The position numbers and the translations under genes are program-made. DNA of 19,204 nt, from NCBI GenBank assembly GCA_034696485.1, contig JAQIWT010000493.1, positions 1 to 19,204 on the forward strand. The letters run 5' to 3'. The notes below the pieces were generated by a model that was given only the letters and a program-made list of their open reading frames with translations, was not told the origin of the DNA and made no database searches. Within the stretch, counting starts at the first letter, position 1; every line of letters begins with the position of its first letter. The DNA is from Isohypsibius dastychi. Lineage: Eukaryota > Tardigrada > Eutardigrada > Parachela > Isohypsibiidae. This document shows positions 9,286 through 17,913 of this stretch, in pieces.

Positions 9286-9603
9286 ATGAACCGCTTCCTC
9301 CTTCTCATCTGCATCTGCCGCGCTGCAGGAAATCGGACTGAATTAGTTATTGGTAACAAGCTTTGTCTGATCGATTGTGATGAATTGGGAATGAGAACCT
9401 CCCCTGTAGATGAGAAGGATTGCTTTACTAAGATACAAATTCTTCAGCTTTCGTCCACTGTCTTGAAAGATATCAAAATTTCCTAATTTGCACTTACCGA
9501 TCTTGAGGTGAAAATATCTGCTGTGAAATATCCTGCCGAGGAGAAGCATGCGTTCTGGTAGAGGCGATAGATGTAGCTCTAACCCGGGAGTGTCTTGCCG
9601 TGA
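9286..9603 (+). CDS. small secreted protein, about 105 residues (reads through TAA/TAG)
   Basis: ATG 9286 begins MNRFLLLICICRAAG, a compact signal peptide with a likely cut near Ala-Gly. The mature part has cysteines in CLIDC and DC contexts and is open to a TAA at 9484-9486 (66 residues with standard stops). The same frame continues coherently (FALTDLEVKISAVKYPAEEK, then HAFW) with a coding-like GC pattern. Next come four TAA/TAG codons close together, which would give a Gln/Arg-rich end, and TGA at 9601. If only the first part is real, it is a short secreted peptide; the continuation suggests the TAA is sense. It would act outside the cell or in a secretory compartment. No family recognised; a minus-strand ORF over the same bases is the alternative. 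Confidence 0.45.
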
Positions 9604-9969
9604 CCTCGTGCTTATCTCGTCCAAAATTCAGGTCATTTCAGCCTCTCAAGTTTCTATGAGATGAGTTGGGAGAGAATGTAGTCGTTAGTCGAAACGTGGA
9701 ATGACTGCACGATTTGAGCAAGCCTTTCGTTTGCTGTTTTTAGGTATTTTAATCGATAGTATTTCATTTGGGTTACCCTTGAAAGACAACTGATTGGCGT
9801 ATTTCAAAAGCCGACGTCGACTTCTGAAATCCGTTCTCCCACAGATTATTCAACGAAAAAAACATCATGATATTTGAAAAGTTCTCATCGCTCGGATCGA
9901 GGATACACTAGTTGCGATATTTTTCGTCTGCTTCCAGGTAGCATGCCGGCATCGAATTCATATTCGCAG

Positions 9970-11122
9970 TCAAATCGATCGGAATGGAACAGTAAGTGCC
10001 GACATCATTGCGTTTGCCGAGCCCACAGCGACTTCTGTCCTTTCGGTTGTCAACAAGCTCTCGAAAATGTGAGGAACGAATGATCCGATGCATTTCAACG
10101 ATAACAATATTTCATCTCTTAAAAGCGGCTCCAATCGAGTCACCGCCGCCTCCCCACCTCCTGGTGTAGGCGCAAAGTAATTCACCTCTGGAGTTGAATA
10201 ATCATAGCAGAGGCGCCTCTGTGTTTTTCCTGTTGTCGCCCCAAGCTGCGCTGATGGAAAGATTACCGCTTTGTTTTCGACAAACTCCAGAAAACCTTGA
10301 GGTCCGGACACGCTTCTCTGAATGCGCAATATTTCGGCTTGTTACAATATTCGATTATTTCAAAAAGCAAAAAATCAGCTGCATCGCCGAAAATTCTCGA
10401 GAAATTGGTTTGCCTATGTTATGTCGATCCAGATTCAAACGCGCAACTACGCGACGTTTCGCGTAGTTGCTTAAAAAATTCACAGTAGTGCGCAGTGTCA
10501 GGAATCTCCACTCCACACACAGGTCGGCATCTTCAGGAACAAACAAGAGAAGTGAGAACACTGTGCGGGTAATTATTAGGTCGTCGACTCTGATTTTCAA
10601 CCGTACCAGACGAGGAATTTCTAGCTGTGATTCAACAATGAATTTCCATATAGATGTCCGGAGGAGATCTTGGTTCTGATCAGCCTCCTGATCAGCGTAC
10701 ACTGTCCAGGTGGGAAACTTTTCAAAACTACAATTTGCGACGTATTTTGAAGAATTGTTGTGCCCACTATAATCAGCGGACTTTCATCCTGACAAATTAT
10801 TGACCAAAACGGTCATTTGATTATCATTCGCATCAAATGAATTTCGAACTTTGATTGTTGAAAAGTGTTGATCTCGCCGCGTTTTCACCCACACGGACTC
10901 TCTTGACCGAAGTGACTGGAAATTGTCCTGTATCATAGTCAAGCTCTTTTTTCAGTTTGTCTGTGGTTTTAATTGCTTCATGGCGATGGTATAGTTGAAA
11001 AATTTGGTGCGGTTGCAATTTCCAGAAGAATTGTTAGGGACATTGCAATTCTGTCGATTTTGTTCTTTCACCCAAATGTACACAACAACCACTAAGGCGA
11101 GAGTCAGCGCAGATTTTAACAT
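9970..11122 (-). CDS. type II or signal-anchored protein, about 374 codons in two exons (crosses one TAA and two TGA)
   Basis: On the minus strand ATG 11122 begins MLKSALTLALVVVVYIWVKE, a textbook signal anchor. NNSS, NRT and NYT glycosylation sites and cysteines follow, so the protein would face the secretory lumen. The frame runs to 10346 and crosses TGA at 10954-10952 and 10786-10784 and TAA at 10357-10355. The stretch 10702-10358 is open with standard stops and has a strong coding signature (GC about 54/33/48%). A 28-base intron (10345-10318, GTAACA...CATTCAG) joins in phase 0 to a second standard-open frame of 115 codons, ending at TGA 9972-9970. Using that intron requires reading the preceding TAA as sense. 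The two TGAs fall where tryptophan would be acceptable (QTN-stop-KKS and LSG-stop-KSAD). Alternatives are a decaying gene with nonsense mutations or unrecognised introns. Family unknown. Confidence 0.45.
10443..10470. other. perfect 11-bp inverted repeat with 6-base spacer
   Basis: GCAACTACGCG and CGCGTAGTTGC are exact inverted copies separated by ACGTTT, followed by TTAAAAAATT. It lies inside the minus-strand coding frame (around NYAKRRVVAR). It could fold in RNA or be a protein-binding palindrome. Confidence 0.8.
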
Positions 11123-11145
11123 TCTTTTGGTGCTTTTCTGATACC

Positions 11146-12499
11146 GTGACCAACCTGAACAAACGAGATGTTATTTTCGAAGAGTGCCGACGTATGTTCC
11201 AGTTGTATGATTGTTTTGGCAGCCACATAAAAAAGGTAAGAACTGATGCGTCGTACCTCTCAATGGAAATTCAAAACGAACCTCACGATAGGAACGACGA
11301 GGTAACGAGTGTCCAGTCTTGCCGGAACGATGATTCGCATCCGTGACAACAAAGCGCAAGCTGACTTTGTGAGTACGTGTTTACAAAGTATTATAAACTC
11401 ATCGAAGAAGGACTTACTGACTCCAATGCCAGCTTGATTCAATTATGGGCCACTCGCAATGTCCGTGAATGGTATATCAGGGAGAAGTTTTTCAAACATC
11501 TTCTGCCCCCTTGATCATAATCGTCAAACGTCTACATGCTGCCAAAGTTTCACAAGAATAAATTGGCATGAAAGAATGACCATATGTCTAATGGAACACC
11601 AATGTTGGTACTTGGAAGAGCAATCTTAGTCGATTGTTGGACTATTGGCTTCAGCCAATCGTACGCAAGCTAAAAGAGCTCGGTCAAGGACACTTGCGAG
11701 TTCTTGACGAAACTCCGAGCTTTTCGGATCCCACGTAGGACTCCCTCTTGCTGATGGCAGCCGATGTCTCGAATTTTCACACAAACATTCAGCCCGCAGA
11801 AGCTGTAGTTGGTGCATAAACCCAAAGTCTCGATCCCAACCGGCCCCAAACGGGAATGCTCATTGAAGATCCAAGAATGATCCTCGAGAACAATGACATG
11901 CAATTTGCCGGTCAACTCCACCTACAAATCGAGGGTATCACCATGGGAAACAACTTTGCCTCTTACATCGCAAACCTTGACATGGGAAAAATTGATTGAA
12001 TCGTTCGGACATACGAAGCCTTACATTTCTCGCACTTTATCGATGATCAGTTCTGGGTATGAGACAACTGCTGTACCGACTTGTACGAAATGATCGGTAC
12101 AATGGGAGCGGTGGATCCTCTGCATCATCGAGGTCAGTAACCTTTACCTGGACGTTGAGGTTTACGTCAGCCACAGCAAACAGATTGCGTTGATCACTTG
12201 TCTTTTTCGAACCGACGGACACACACCAACTGCTCCAACACAGCAGTTGTCATCCGCCGCACACGTTCGAGAGCATCATCAAAAATCAACTAAAGAGATA
12301 TCGCAACAACGATTATGAAAGGGCTTGCAAAGTTCAATTGAAAGTTTCCTCAACACTTGGCTATAACTTCAAAGTGCTATACCAAGCCAAGGATGATGCA
12401 CTCTTGTTTGCGAAGCCCCAATATCCCGCAACGAATGGGGCATTGCCTCCGGTCACAAGAACGCAGCCCTGGATGAAATCCTCCGTTTTTGAATGTTAG
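11146..12499 (+). pseudogene. Penelope-like element reverse transcriptase relic
   Basis: Reverse-transcriptase landmarks appear in order but in changing frames. They are a YMLPKFHKN motif (about 11533, frame 1); LSRLLDYWLQPIVRKL (frame 0); motif A as AADVSNFHTNI (about 11757); LQIEGITMGNNFA (about 11925); the catalytic FIDDQF box (about 12035); VSNLYLDVEVYVSHS (frame 1, 12133); and the PTDTHQLLQHSSCHPPHT block (frame 2, 12212), which is diagnostic for Penelope-like elements. Frames change near 11577, 12133 and 12211, and there are in-frame TAA, TAG and TGA codons, so this copy cannot make one protein under any code. One TGA sits two residues after the FW that follows the DD box, where relatives usually carry tryptophan. 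No GIY-YIG endonuclease is seen downstream. The element would have copied itself by reverse transcription. Confidence 0.85.
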
Positions 12500-13317
12500 C
12501 TTTATCGCATTCACTGAGATGTTCTTCTGATGGATTAAAATCGGGCTGGTTGTGTATATCTCTCAGACTCAGGTGAGGCACATTCTCCGAATCCACAAAC
12601 GTGCTTCGAAGTGTTTTACCAGCATGAACAGGAAAGACCATAGTTTTCTCTTTGTGACTCTACTCCCTGTTTCCAAACATGTCGTAAAGTTCTGCAATGC
12701 GTATTCTTTCTCTCTCTCTCGCAATTTCATTTGCCACTGGCTGACCAGACATCGGTAGGACTGCGGAATCATTCGAGAGTGATTGGGTCATAATTGCAAT
12801 GAGAATCTTTGTGAACTATGGTTCACATCCCACGGATTTAGACAAATAAAGTTTTTTCAAATCGCCAATCATTATCATCCTTGACCATATGGTTCTGCTG
12901 ACACACAGAAGTAGCATCATTGACCAGCATTCGTTGTGGTTGACGCTGATTGGTTTTTTGTAATGAGCAGTGTCAGTGGATGGAATGGAGAAAGATTAGA
13001 TTTTGCTACCTTTAATAGTCATTCTACAGGCAGAGCCCATGATCTTTGATTGACCTCTTGGTTTTTGAAGATTTCGTATTTGAACGTTTTAAATTACTGC
13101 TCTTGAGGAGTGTAGATTGAATTTCTTGGTTCTTCCCATCTCAACTCCTCCTAGCAATTCAGGCTGTCGACAATCGCAGGCTACCTTTGACTGACTGATG
13201 AACGGTTAGTCGTTCTCGTCATTGTTTAAGCTCTGCCACCAAGGCGTCATCATGGATAAAACGTCAGCAATAGCTAGTTAAACCTAGAAATAGCTCGACC
13301 AATGTGAGATTTGTTTG
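12500..13317. other. no gene supported
   Basis: This stretch follows the retroelement relic and precedes the MITE. A 67-codon minus-strand ORF (12569-12772) with a charged helical part (QMKLREREKEYALQNF) overlaps a short TC-rich run at 12709-12720. Neither strand shows a recognisable motif. It may include the decayed 3' part of the Penelope-like element. Confidence 0.35.
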
Positions 13318-13319
13318 TA

Positions 13320-13831
13320 CAGTAAACTTCCTCGAACTGAACACGAGCGGGACCCGCATTCTTGTTCAGTTTAGACAGCTGTTCAATATTCGCAGGGGGG
13401 ACCCCTGAGGGGGGCAACTTCGATAACTGGGGGGTTTCACTTTATTGGGGGTCTCGTAAAACAAATTTGTCGAAGGTTGGCTGAACCATACGATTAAGCT
13501 TCCTCTCCAGAGTCAGCTCATTGCGTTTTGGTGTTTTTGGAGTCTCTGGCTCCTTACGCTTTTTGGCTTACATTTTGGTAATACATTAATGTAGTAATTT
13601 AAATAATTTTTGAATTTGAACTGAACGCTAAGCAACAGCTGTTCAATCTGAACAGCGCCAGATACAACGGTCCGGGCCAAAAATTCTGTTCACTGTTCAG
13701 GATTCGCAGCTGTTCAGTATTCAGGAATCCCCCCTAATATAAATACACTGGTCGTTCGTCGGGACCAAAAATCTTGTTCAGTTTAGACAGCTGTTCAGAA
13801 TTCGCAGCGTTCACTTCGAGGAAGTTTACTG
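13320..13831. mobile_element. non-autonomous pogo/Tigger-type DNA transposon (MITE), 512 bp
   Basis: The ends are CAGTAAACTTCCTCGAACTG and, inverted, CAGTAAACTTCCTCGAAGTG: about 24 bases with one mismatch. They are flanked by TA on both sides (13318-13319 and 13832-13833), the target duplication of Tc1/mariner-superfamily elements. CAGTNAA...CCTCGAA ends are typical of the pogo/Tigger branch. No transposase is encoded. Inside, a 36-base unit (TCTTGTTCAGTTTAGACAGC...) occurs as a near-perfect direct repeat at about 13361 and 13772, with further GTTCAG words between. A G-rich part lies at 13396-13452. Confidence 0.9.
13361..13807 (+). repeat. direct repeat pair inside the MITE
   Basis: TCTTGTTCAGTTTAGACAGC and the following CTGTTCA..ATTCGCAG occur near both ends in the same orientation (about 13361-13397 and 13772-13807), differing at about two positions. 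They may be transposase-binding subterminal repeats, although those are more often inverted. Confidence 0.8.
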
Positions 13832-14017
13832 TACTGGAAGTTGATCCTTACAAGTAGAGCGTGTGAATGCACTTCATCGTAGATGATTGAAACTGTGGAT
13901 TTCAATGGATGGCTCATCTGCAAAAGAAGAAACTGATCAATCAAACCAACAAGTGTCAATAAAATACTGATCTGAAAAAAAAACTGGAGAAGCGTTCGTC
14001 GGTCATTCTTACCAGAA

Positions 14018-14332
14018 ATGGGTGAGCATCAAAAAGATCGATTCTTCAGAACTACTGATGCGACTCTGGATTCTGAAAATCATGTTGTAGTACCCGACGA
14101 ATGTTGTGGTTTGATTCAATCATCGATGTGCGAATCAGAAAGAAGAATCAAAAAGACAAGAATCAAGAATCAGATGACAAGGCAGGGGAACGTTTGGAGT
14201 TTGCTCAAAAGCCTCAAGTGGAACGTCATTGGCGGTAACACAACATATCACAGTTTGACTGATTGTGAGCATGTGAAGATTACTTTGGAGCAAGATTGCG
14301 ATACTTGTCCGTTACTGAGTGTGCTTGGATAG
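14018..14332 (+). CDS. hypothetical protein, 104 residues or longer
   Basis: ATG 14018 begins MGEHQKDRFFRTTDATLD. The frame is open to TAG 14330 and contains several cysteines (DECCGL, SMCES, DCEHV, DCDTC). Past the TAG the same frame stays open for 57 codons (including SMPLSVIVINNDSTIGNIEY and HRDDEF) to a TAA at 14504, and is TGA-free to 14636. That continuation looks like protein until it runs into the repeats at about 14520. I recognise no domain. With standard stops it is a small Cys-containing protein; with TAG as glutamine it would be about 160 residues before the TAA. Confidence 0.4.
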   Translation: MGEHQKDRFFRTTDATLDSENHVVVPDECCGLIQSSMCESERRIKKTRIKNQMTRQGNVWSLLKSLKWNVIGGNTTYHSLTDCEHVKITLEQDCDTCPLLSVLG

Positions 14333-14400
14333 CTCACCAAGAACCATAGCACCGGCTTCACAGAACTTGGACAAAGAACCAAAGGCCACCAAACACAGGA

Positions 14401-14428
14401 AGACAGCGGCTTGTCTATGCCGCTGTCT
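14401..14428. other. perfect 10-bp stem with 8-base loop
   Basis: AGACAGCGGC and GCCGCTGTCT are exact inverted copies around TTGTCTAT. It lies within the extended 14018 frame. It may be an RNA hairpin or a binding palindrome. Confidence 0.8.
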
Positions 14429-14639
14429 GTTATTGTGATCAATAATGACAGTACGATTGGTAATATAGAGTATCACCGTGATGACGAATTTGTAACACTG
14501 ACCTAAGCCTCTGTTCCAAGACTGAGTAAACCACGCTCAACCCGGGCAAGCAGAATTTAGGCCAAGTCATGCCAGCAAAGACCAAGCAAAGCCAAGTAAA
14601 GCCCCCGTCTAGAAATTTATGCTCAAGTCACACTGTGAC

Positions 14640-14835
14640 TCATTCAGCGACGTTAACCTCTCAAAATAGGCAAATACTGCCCATAATTTTGTTAAGGTCA
14701 CACTCGGGGAGTCAAAGCCGGGGAAGCCGAACCCTGTTTCGGAGTTAATGGGCAGGTACTTTTGCATTTCAGCCAGCGAATTCAACATGCAGAAACTGGC
14801 AAGAACTTCCCATAATTTTGGCAAGGACCTACATA
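14640..14835 (+). repeat. diverged tandem duplication around a CCATAATTTTG core
   Basis: A block at 14640-14705 (CATTCAGCGA ... GGCAAATACTGCCCATAATTTTG, TTAAGG) is repeated at 14764-14833 (CATTTCAGCCAGCGA ... GGCAAGAACTTCCCATAATTTTG, GCAAGG), about 128 bases apart. It abuts the CCAAG/GTACATGT repeat and may belong to the same element. Confidence 0.65.
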
Positions 14836-14837
14836 CC

Positions 14838-15110
14838 CCGGATTACCCAGGATTTTTATACATCAGAACACATGTACAGAGGGATTTTTACCCCTCAGTA
14901 CATGTATACTAAGGGATTCCGATCCAACAGTGCAAATCCAACCACATGTACAGAGGAATTCATATCCCTCATTCCGAACGATTCCGTCCAACCCACAGAA
15001 ATTTGAGCCCAACCAAGGCAAGCCCAACTGAGCCAAGCCAAGCTAAGCCCAGCCCAGCCCAAGAAAGGTGTGGTTCAAACCTAACCGAGCAACGCCGAAC
15101 CAACGTCAGT
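14838..15110 (-). repeat. inverted copy of the GTACATGT / CCAAG repeat family
   Basis: GTACAT/ACATGTA..GGGAT units (about 14866-14960) are followed by AAGCCAAGCC-type words (15003-15065). This is the reverse-complement order of 8195-8690. Small ORFs here, such as a Pro/Ser/Lys-rich one at 14946, are translations of the repeat. Confidence 0.75.
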
Positions 15111-15132
15111 CCATACCTTTTTGATACAACTA

Positions 15133-15719
15133 TGGCTGTCACCTTGTTATTTGTGTCGTTGATCACTGCAAGTATTGTTGATAATTAGTAATTAAATTCT
15201 ATGTCACCCTGATGGCTATGTTGTTGGTAGTTATCAGTGTCTGAGCGAGCTTTAACAATGATTTTTCATATCGAAATAAATTCCTCCTGCATCAAAGGTT
15301 CTGGATTCCAAATTCAAATTAATCTCCACAATGTTAAGCTGCAAAGCATACGTATGTAGCGTCTTAGTTTCTGTCTGCGTCTCTTTCTCTGTCTCGGTGA
15401 TTGTCTGTCTCGGTCTGAAATTTGCTCGGAGATACGTGTTAACCAAAATGGCTACTAAGTGCCTCATACCTTTTCCCTTGCCCGGTAGCTCAATCGGTTC
15501 CAGTGCCAACTGGTTGTAAATGATAGCGCGGCTATCATCTTTCATCATATTCAGTCAACATCTGGGCAAGAGGGGTGAAACAAAGAGAGCGGGGCAATAT
15601 TTTGCATTTGTTCCGCCTTTCATTTCTCTACCGTTCGCTCAAGATTATAAACTGCTATTGTCTGACAACTGACTAGTTATTTCTTGTAGTTTTTGCAATA
15701 TTCGCCAAGCGACTTTCAA
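15133..15719. other. no firm gene; TCTGTCTC low-complexity run
   Basis: Both strands carry an ORF over 15252-15548. The plus one (ATG 15331) reads hydrophobic and the minus one reads Thr/Glu-rich, because both translate a TCTGTCTC-like run at 15369-15420. A GATAGC-GCG-GCTATC hairpin sits at about 15521. TAGCTCAATCGG at 15486 resembles a pol III A box, but no tRNA fold follows. Confidence 0.35.
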
Positions 15720-16060
15720 ATGGCAACAGCTTTCTTGCATCCTTGTATGAAACCGGATATTGGAATTATTTATGATTCAAGGGAGGTTTCGATCATCTAC
15801 GAAATAAGAAAAAAACCTGACGCTGGAGCCGGTGATTTTTTATTGTTTTAATTATCCTTTTTTTCCCACAATAATTTACAGGTGCAAGCACCCTGTCGCC
15901 GAGCCTTTTGGCGTCTGAAAATGACATTCTTTTCAACACTGATTCCGAGAGAGAAGACATTATTAAAGATATTGGGGAATTTGTCGATGACGATGAGTTT
16001 CATGGAAAAATCAGGTTGAGCGAAATCCACGAATGTTTCACTTATCTTCAGCCAACATGA
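15720..16060 (+). CDS. acidic protein, two-exon gene with a clean 50-base intron
   Basis: ATG 15720 opens exon 1 (MATAFLHPCMKPDIGIIYDS). A donor at 15832 (CCG/GTGATT) and a pyrimidine-rich acceptor ending at 15881 (TTACAG) define a 50-base intron that joins in phase. Exon 2 is Asp/Glu-rich (NTDSEREDIIKDIGEFVDDD) and the frame ends at TGA 16058-16060, giving about 96 residues. No TAA/TAG has to be read through. The intron, the in-frame join and the composition make this one of the better gene models. An equally acidic frame starts at an ATG overlapping the stop (ATGA), and a 37-base intron-like segment (GTTGAG...TTATCTTCAG, 16015-16051) lies just before it, but joining through it is off by one base. 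The real gene may extend into the next frame. Confidence 0.55.
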
Positions 16061-16389
16061 TCAATCAAGACGTCGAACTTGGTCGCGAGTTTGACGATCT
16101 CATAATTTGTGACGAAAACGAGGTTTTGGACGACCTATACCAAATTCACTTCAGGTAGCAAAAAAAAGATCTGGTATTGATACGAGAATTCGTGTTTTCT
16201 TTTACAGGGATCTATGTTGCAGATGAAAACCTTGATCGTCTAGAGCAGTTCCAACAAAAAAGCGCGACCCGTTCTACGCGGGCCATCATTGATGGTGTCA
16301 GGCTTGCAAACGTCGAAAGTTCCGTTGCGGAAGGTTACTCCAACCGTCAGTCGACAAGCCGCTTAGCAGAGTCATCATTTCTACCATGA
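16057..16389 (+). CDS. acidic protein frame overlapping the previous stop (one TAG read as sense)
   Basis: ATG 16057 begins MINQDVELGREFDDLIICDE. The frame crosses a TAG at 16156-16158 and continues as FSFTGIYVADENLDRLEQFQ, then a Ser/Arg-rich end, to TGA 16387. A 53-base intron-like segment (CAG/GTAGCA ... TTTTACAG, 16155-16207) looks canonical, yet removing it breaks the frame, whereas reading straight through TAG keeps the frame on both sides. The acidic style matches the preceding exon, so both may be one gene. Unknown function. Confidence 0.45.
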
Positions 16390-16785
16390 CAGTAAACATC
16401 TTTGATGAGTTGTCGAACTGTTTTGTTTTTGTTGAATGCTTTCATGCGAGAAAATTATTGTTCCATATGTTCGTGGCTTTTACTTGTACATGTGGATTAA
16501 ACAAATTGTGAGTCAATCTGCAAGAATGGTTCAACTGCAAAAACTGAGAGTGTTTAAAAAAACGCACCTTCTTTGTGCTTCTTGGGCATCGGAAAATCTT
16601 AATTACATGCTTTTAAGGCTGAACCTTCGAATCTGTATGGTCAAATGAATGAATAGTGCCAGAATGGGCTCAATAGTCGAATCCGCTGTTATATTTGCTG
16701 TTGAGGCAGTTACTTGATAGCAGTGAACGACTTTCCGTTGGGAAGTAACGTTGCGAACCACTGTTCCGTGGACCTACAAGTTAGT
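16390..16785. other. no firm gene
   Basis: All plus frames are fairly open when only TGA counts as a stop. A Cys-containing frame from ATG 16405 and a standard 70-codon ORF at 16436-16648 compete. A donor-like ATT/GTGAGT occurs at 16508. I cannot choose between them. Confidence 0.3.
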
Positions 16786-17205
16786 TCAACTCACAAGTTC
16801 TATTTCATCAAGATGCTGAATTACCGTTATTGCATGTTTGTTCCACCGACTCTGGGGCAGTGAATAATCAGACAAACACCCGTTTGCAGGGTCAAAAGCT
16901 GTCAGGTTGAAATATCTTTGACACATCTGCTCATTAGCGATATTGTTTGCTTCTAAATTCTCTCCAGAACACGGAGACGTTGCGAAAAATGCCCAGACGA
17001 ATGTTAACTCAAAGATAAGCTTTGACACAAAAACATGTTCGTCGCAGGGTTGGAAGCTGTCATGTCGCGTTAAGGTTACGTCATCGTTATTAGATTTCAG
17101 CATCACCAAATCTTCTGCTTTCTTATATACAGTTTCTATTGCTATCACTGCTTGCATAACTGTCTGGGTTGCCGATGCAGAGTATTTAAAATAGTGTTTC
17201 TTCAT
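16786..17205 (-). CDS. hypothetical protein, 139 residues, with an internal signal-like segment
   Basis: An intact minus-strand ORF runs from ATG 17205 (MKKHYFKYSASATQTVMQAV) to TGA 16786. Around residue 65 a hydrophobic stretch (SKLIFELTFVWAFFATSPCS) looks like a signal peptide or membrane span, and a cysteine-containing region follows (IANEQMCQRYFNLTAFDPA). A related stretch lies just upstream on the same strand (17340-17400) with IADKEICQRHVNLT, so this sequence has been duplicated and its protein-level pattern partly kept. The true start may be a spliced exon placing the hydrophobic segment at the N-terminus, giving a small secreted protein. No family recognised. Confidence 0.5.
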   Translation of the reverse strand: MKKHYFKYSASATQTVMQAVIAIETVYKKAEDLVMLKSNNDDVTLTRHDSFQPCDEHVFVSKLIFELTFVWAFFATSPCSGENLEANNIANEQMCQRYFNLTAFDPANGCLSDYSLPQSRWNKHAITVIQHLDEIELVS

Positions 17206-17299
17206 CAGTGTATGGTTTCCATCTAGCCATAATTTCCCATCTCTTTACTATCTCTGCTCTGTACTTTGCCTCTCTAGATGGTTCCAACAAGTGACGTTA

Positions 17300-17415
17300 C
17301 AAGTCCTTTTCTCCTAGTTGAAATCCACTCGCTACAAAATTTGTAGTGAGGTTGACATGTCTTTGACAAATCTCCTTATCAGCAATGTCAACATCCTGTC
17401 ATTGTACCATTCATT
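17300..17415 (-). pseudogene. partial paralogue of the 16786-17205 gene
   Basis: On the minus strand the frame reads DVDIADKEICQRHVNLTTNF and matches IANEQMCQRYFNLT of the neighbouring gene at most positions. A TAA follows about 16 codons later, after which the frame continues as Glu/Lys/Arg-rich sequence toward 17200. Upstream TGAs and TAAs suggest that only part of the copy is left, or that it is one exon of a duplicated gene. Confidence 0.5.
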
Positions 17416-17483
17416 ATTCCAGTAAACATATTGGTGACTTACAGATTTAAAATCCTCATGGAGCGCGAGGAATGATGTTTTGC

Positions 17484-17876
17484 TCAAAATTCGTGCAAGG
17501 TTGAGCAAACGCTGAAAACCAAGAGCGCAGAATAATTCATTAATTTTGTGTTCTGAATCGTACTGAATTATGATAATGAATATCGTTCATCAATTAGGAA
17601 TAAATATTGATTCGTTTAGAGAACAATTTGCCGGAGCTGTAGAAGCTCTGATCGGTCCGAAAACACCAAGCCCATTTTGCTTTGGTGCGACCGCGTTGCG
17701 TATCCGTTGTCCAACGGACGTAAAAGCTCGTTCAACCAGCAGATAATTTGGTTCATTGTCTTGTCCACTTCTTTTTCTCCGTTTGTTATGTGTTTAGAAT
17801 CGCTTATACCCAGCACTAAATGATCTCCTATTGTGACCTTTAAGTATTCGTCAACGGGCTGCAGGAATTCAATCAT
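17484..17876 (-). CDS. hypothetical protein, 86 residues (130 if TAA is sense)
   Basis: ATG 17876 starts MIEFLQPVDEYLKVTIGDHL on the minus strand, and the frame is open to TAA 17616. It is mixed polar/hydrophobic with a helical part (KEVDKTMNQIICWLNELL). In the same frame, past the TAA and one more TAA, sequence continues for 44 codons to TGA at 17486-17484, ending in a hydrophobic stretch (SALLVFSVCSTL). Its start is only 37 bases from the divergent ATG at 17914. Unknown family. Confidence 0.4.
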
Positions 17877-17913
17877 GAAAAAACTCCTTTAATCTTAGAT
17901 TAAGGTGAGCAGT
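17877..17913. promoter_or_regulatory. possible shared divergent promoter, 37 bases
   Basis: The minus-strand ATG at 17876 and the plus-strand ATG at 17914 face away from each other across 37 AT-rich bases that include TTAATCTTAGATTAA, an imperfect palindrome. The length would be very short even for compact genomes, so 5' leaders are probably tiny or one of the starts is wrong. Confidence 0.3.

Noticed and set aside
9984-10679. 232-codon plus-strand frame free of TGA, opposite the minus gene
   Set aside because: Composition is Arg/Leu/Ser-heavy as expected for antisense; the minus-strand frames have the better codon-position pattern.
11626-11921. Minus-strand ORFs over the reverse-transcriptase region
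   Set aside because: They lie antisense to recognised RT motifs.
12500-13317. GIY-YIG endonuclease of a Penelope-like element
   Set aside because: Looked for GIY and YIG words in all plus frames after the RT relic; none seen.
15479-15550. tRNA-like A box (TAGCTCAATCGG)
   Set aside because: No acceptor stem, anticodon arm or B box in register; the following hairpin does not fit a cloverleaf.
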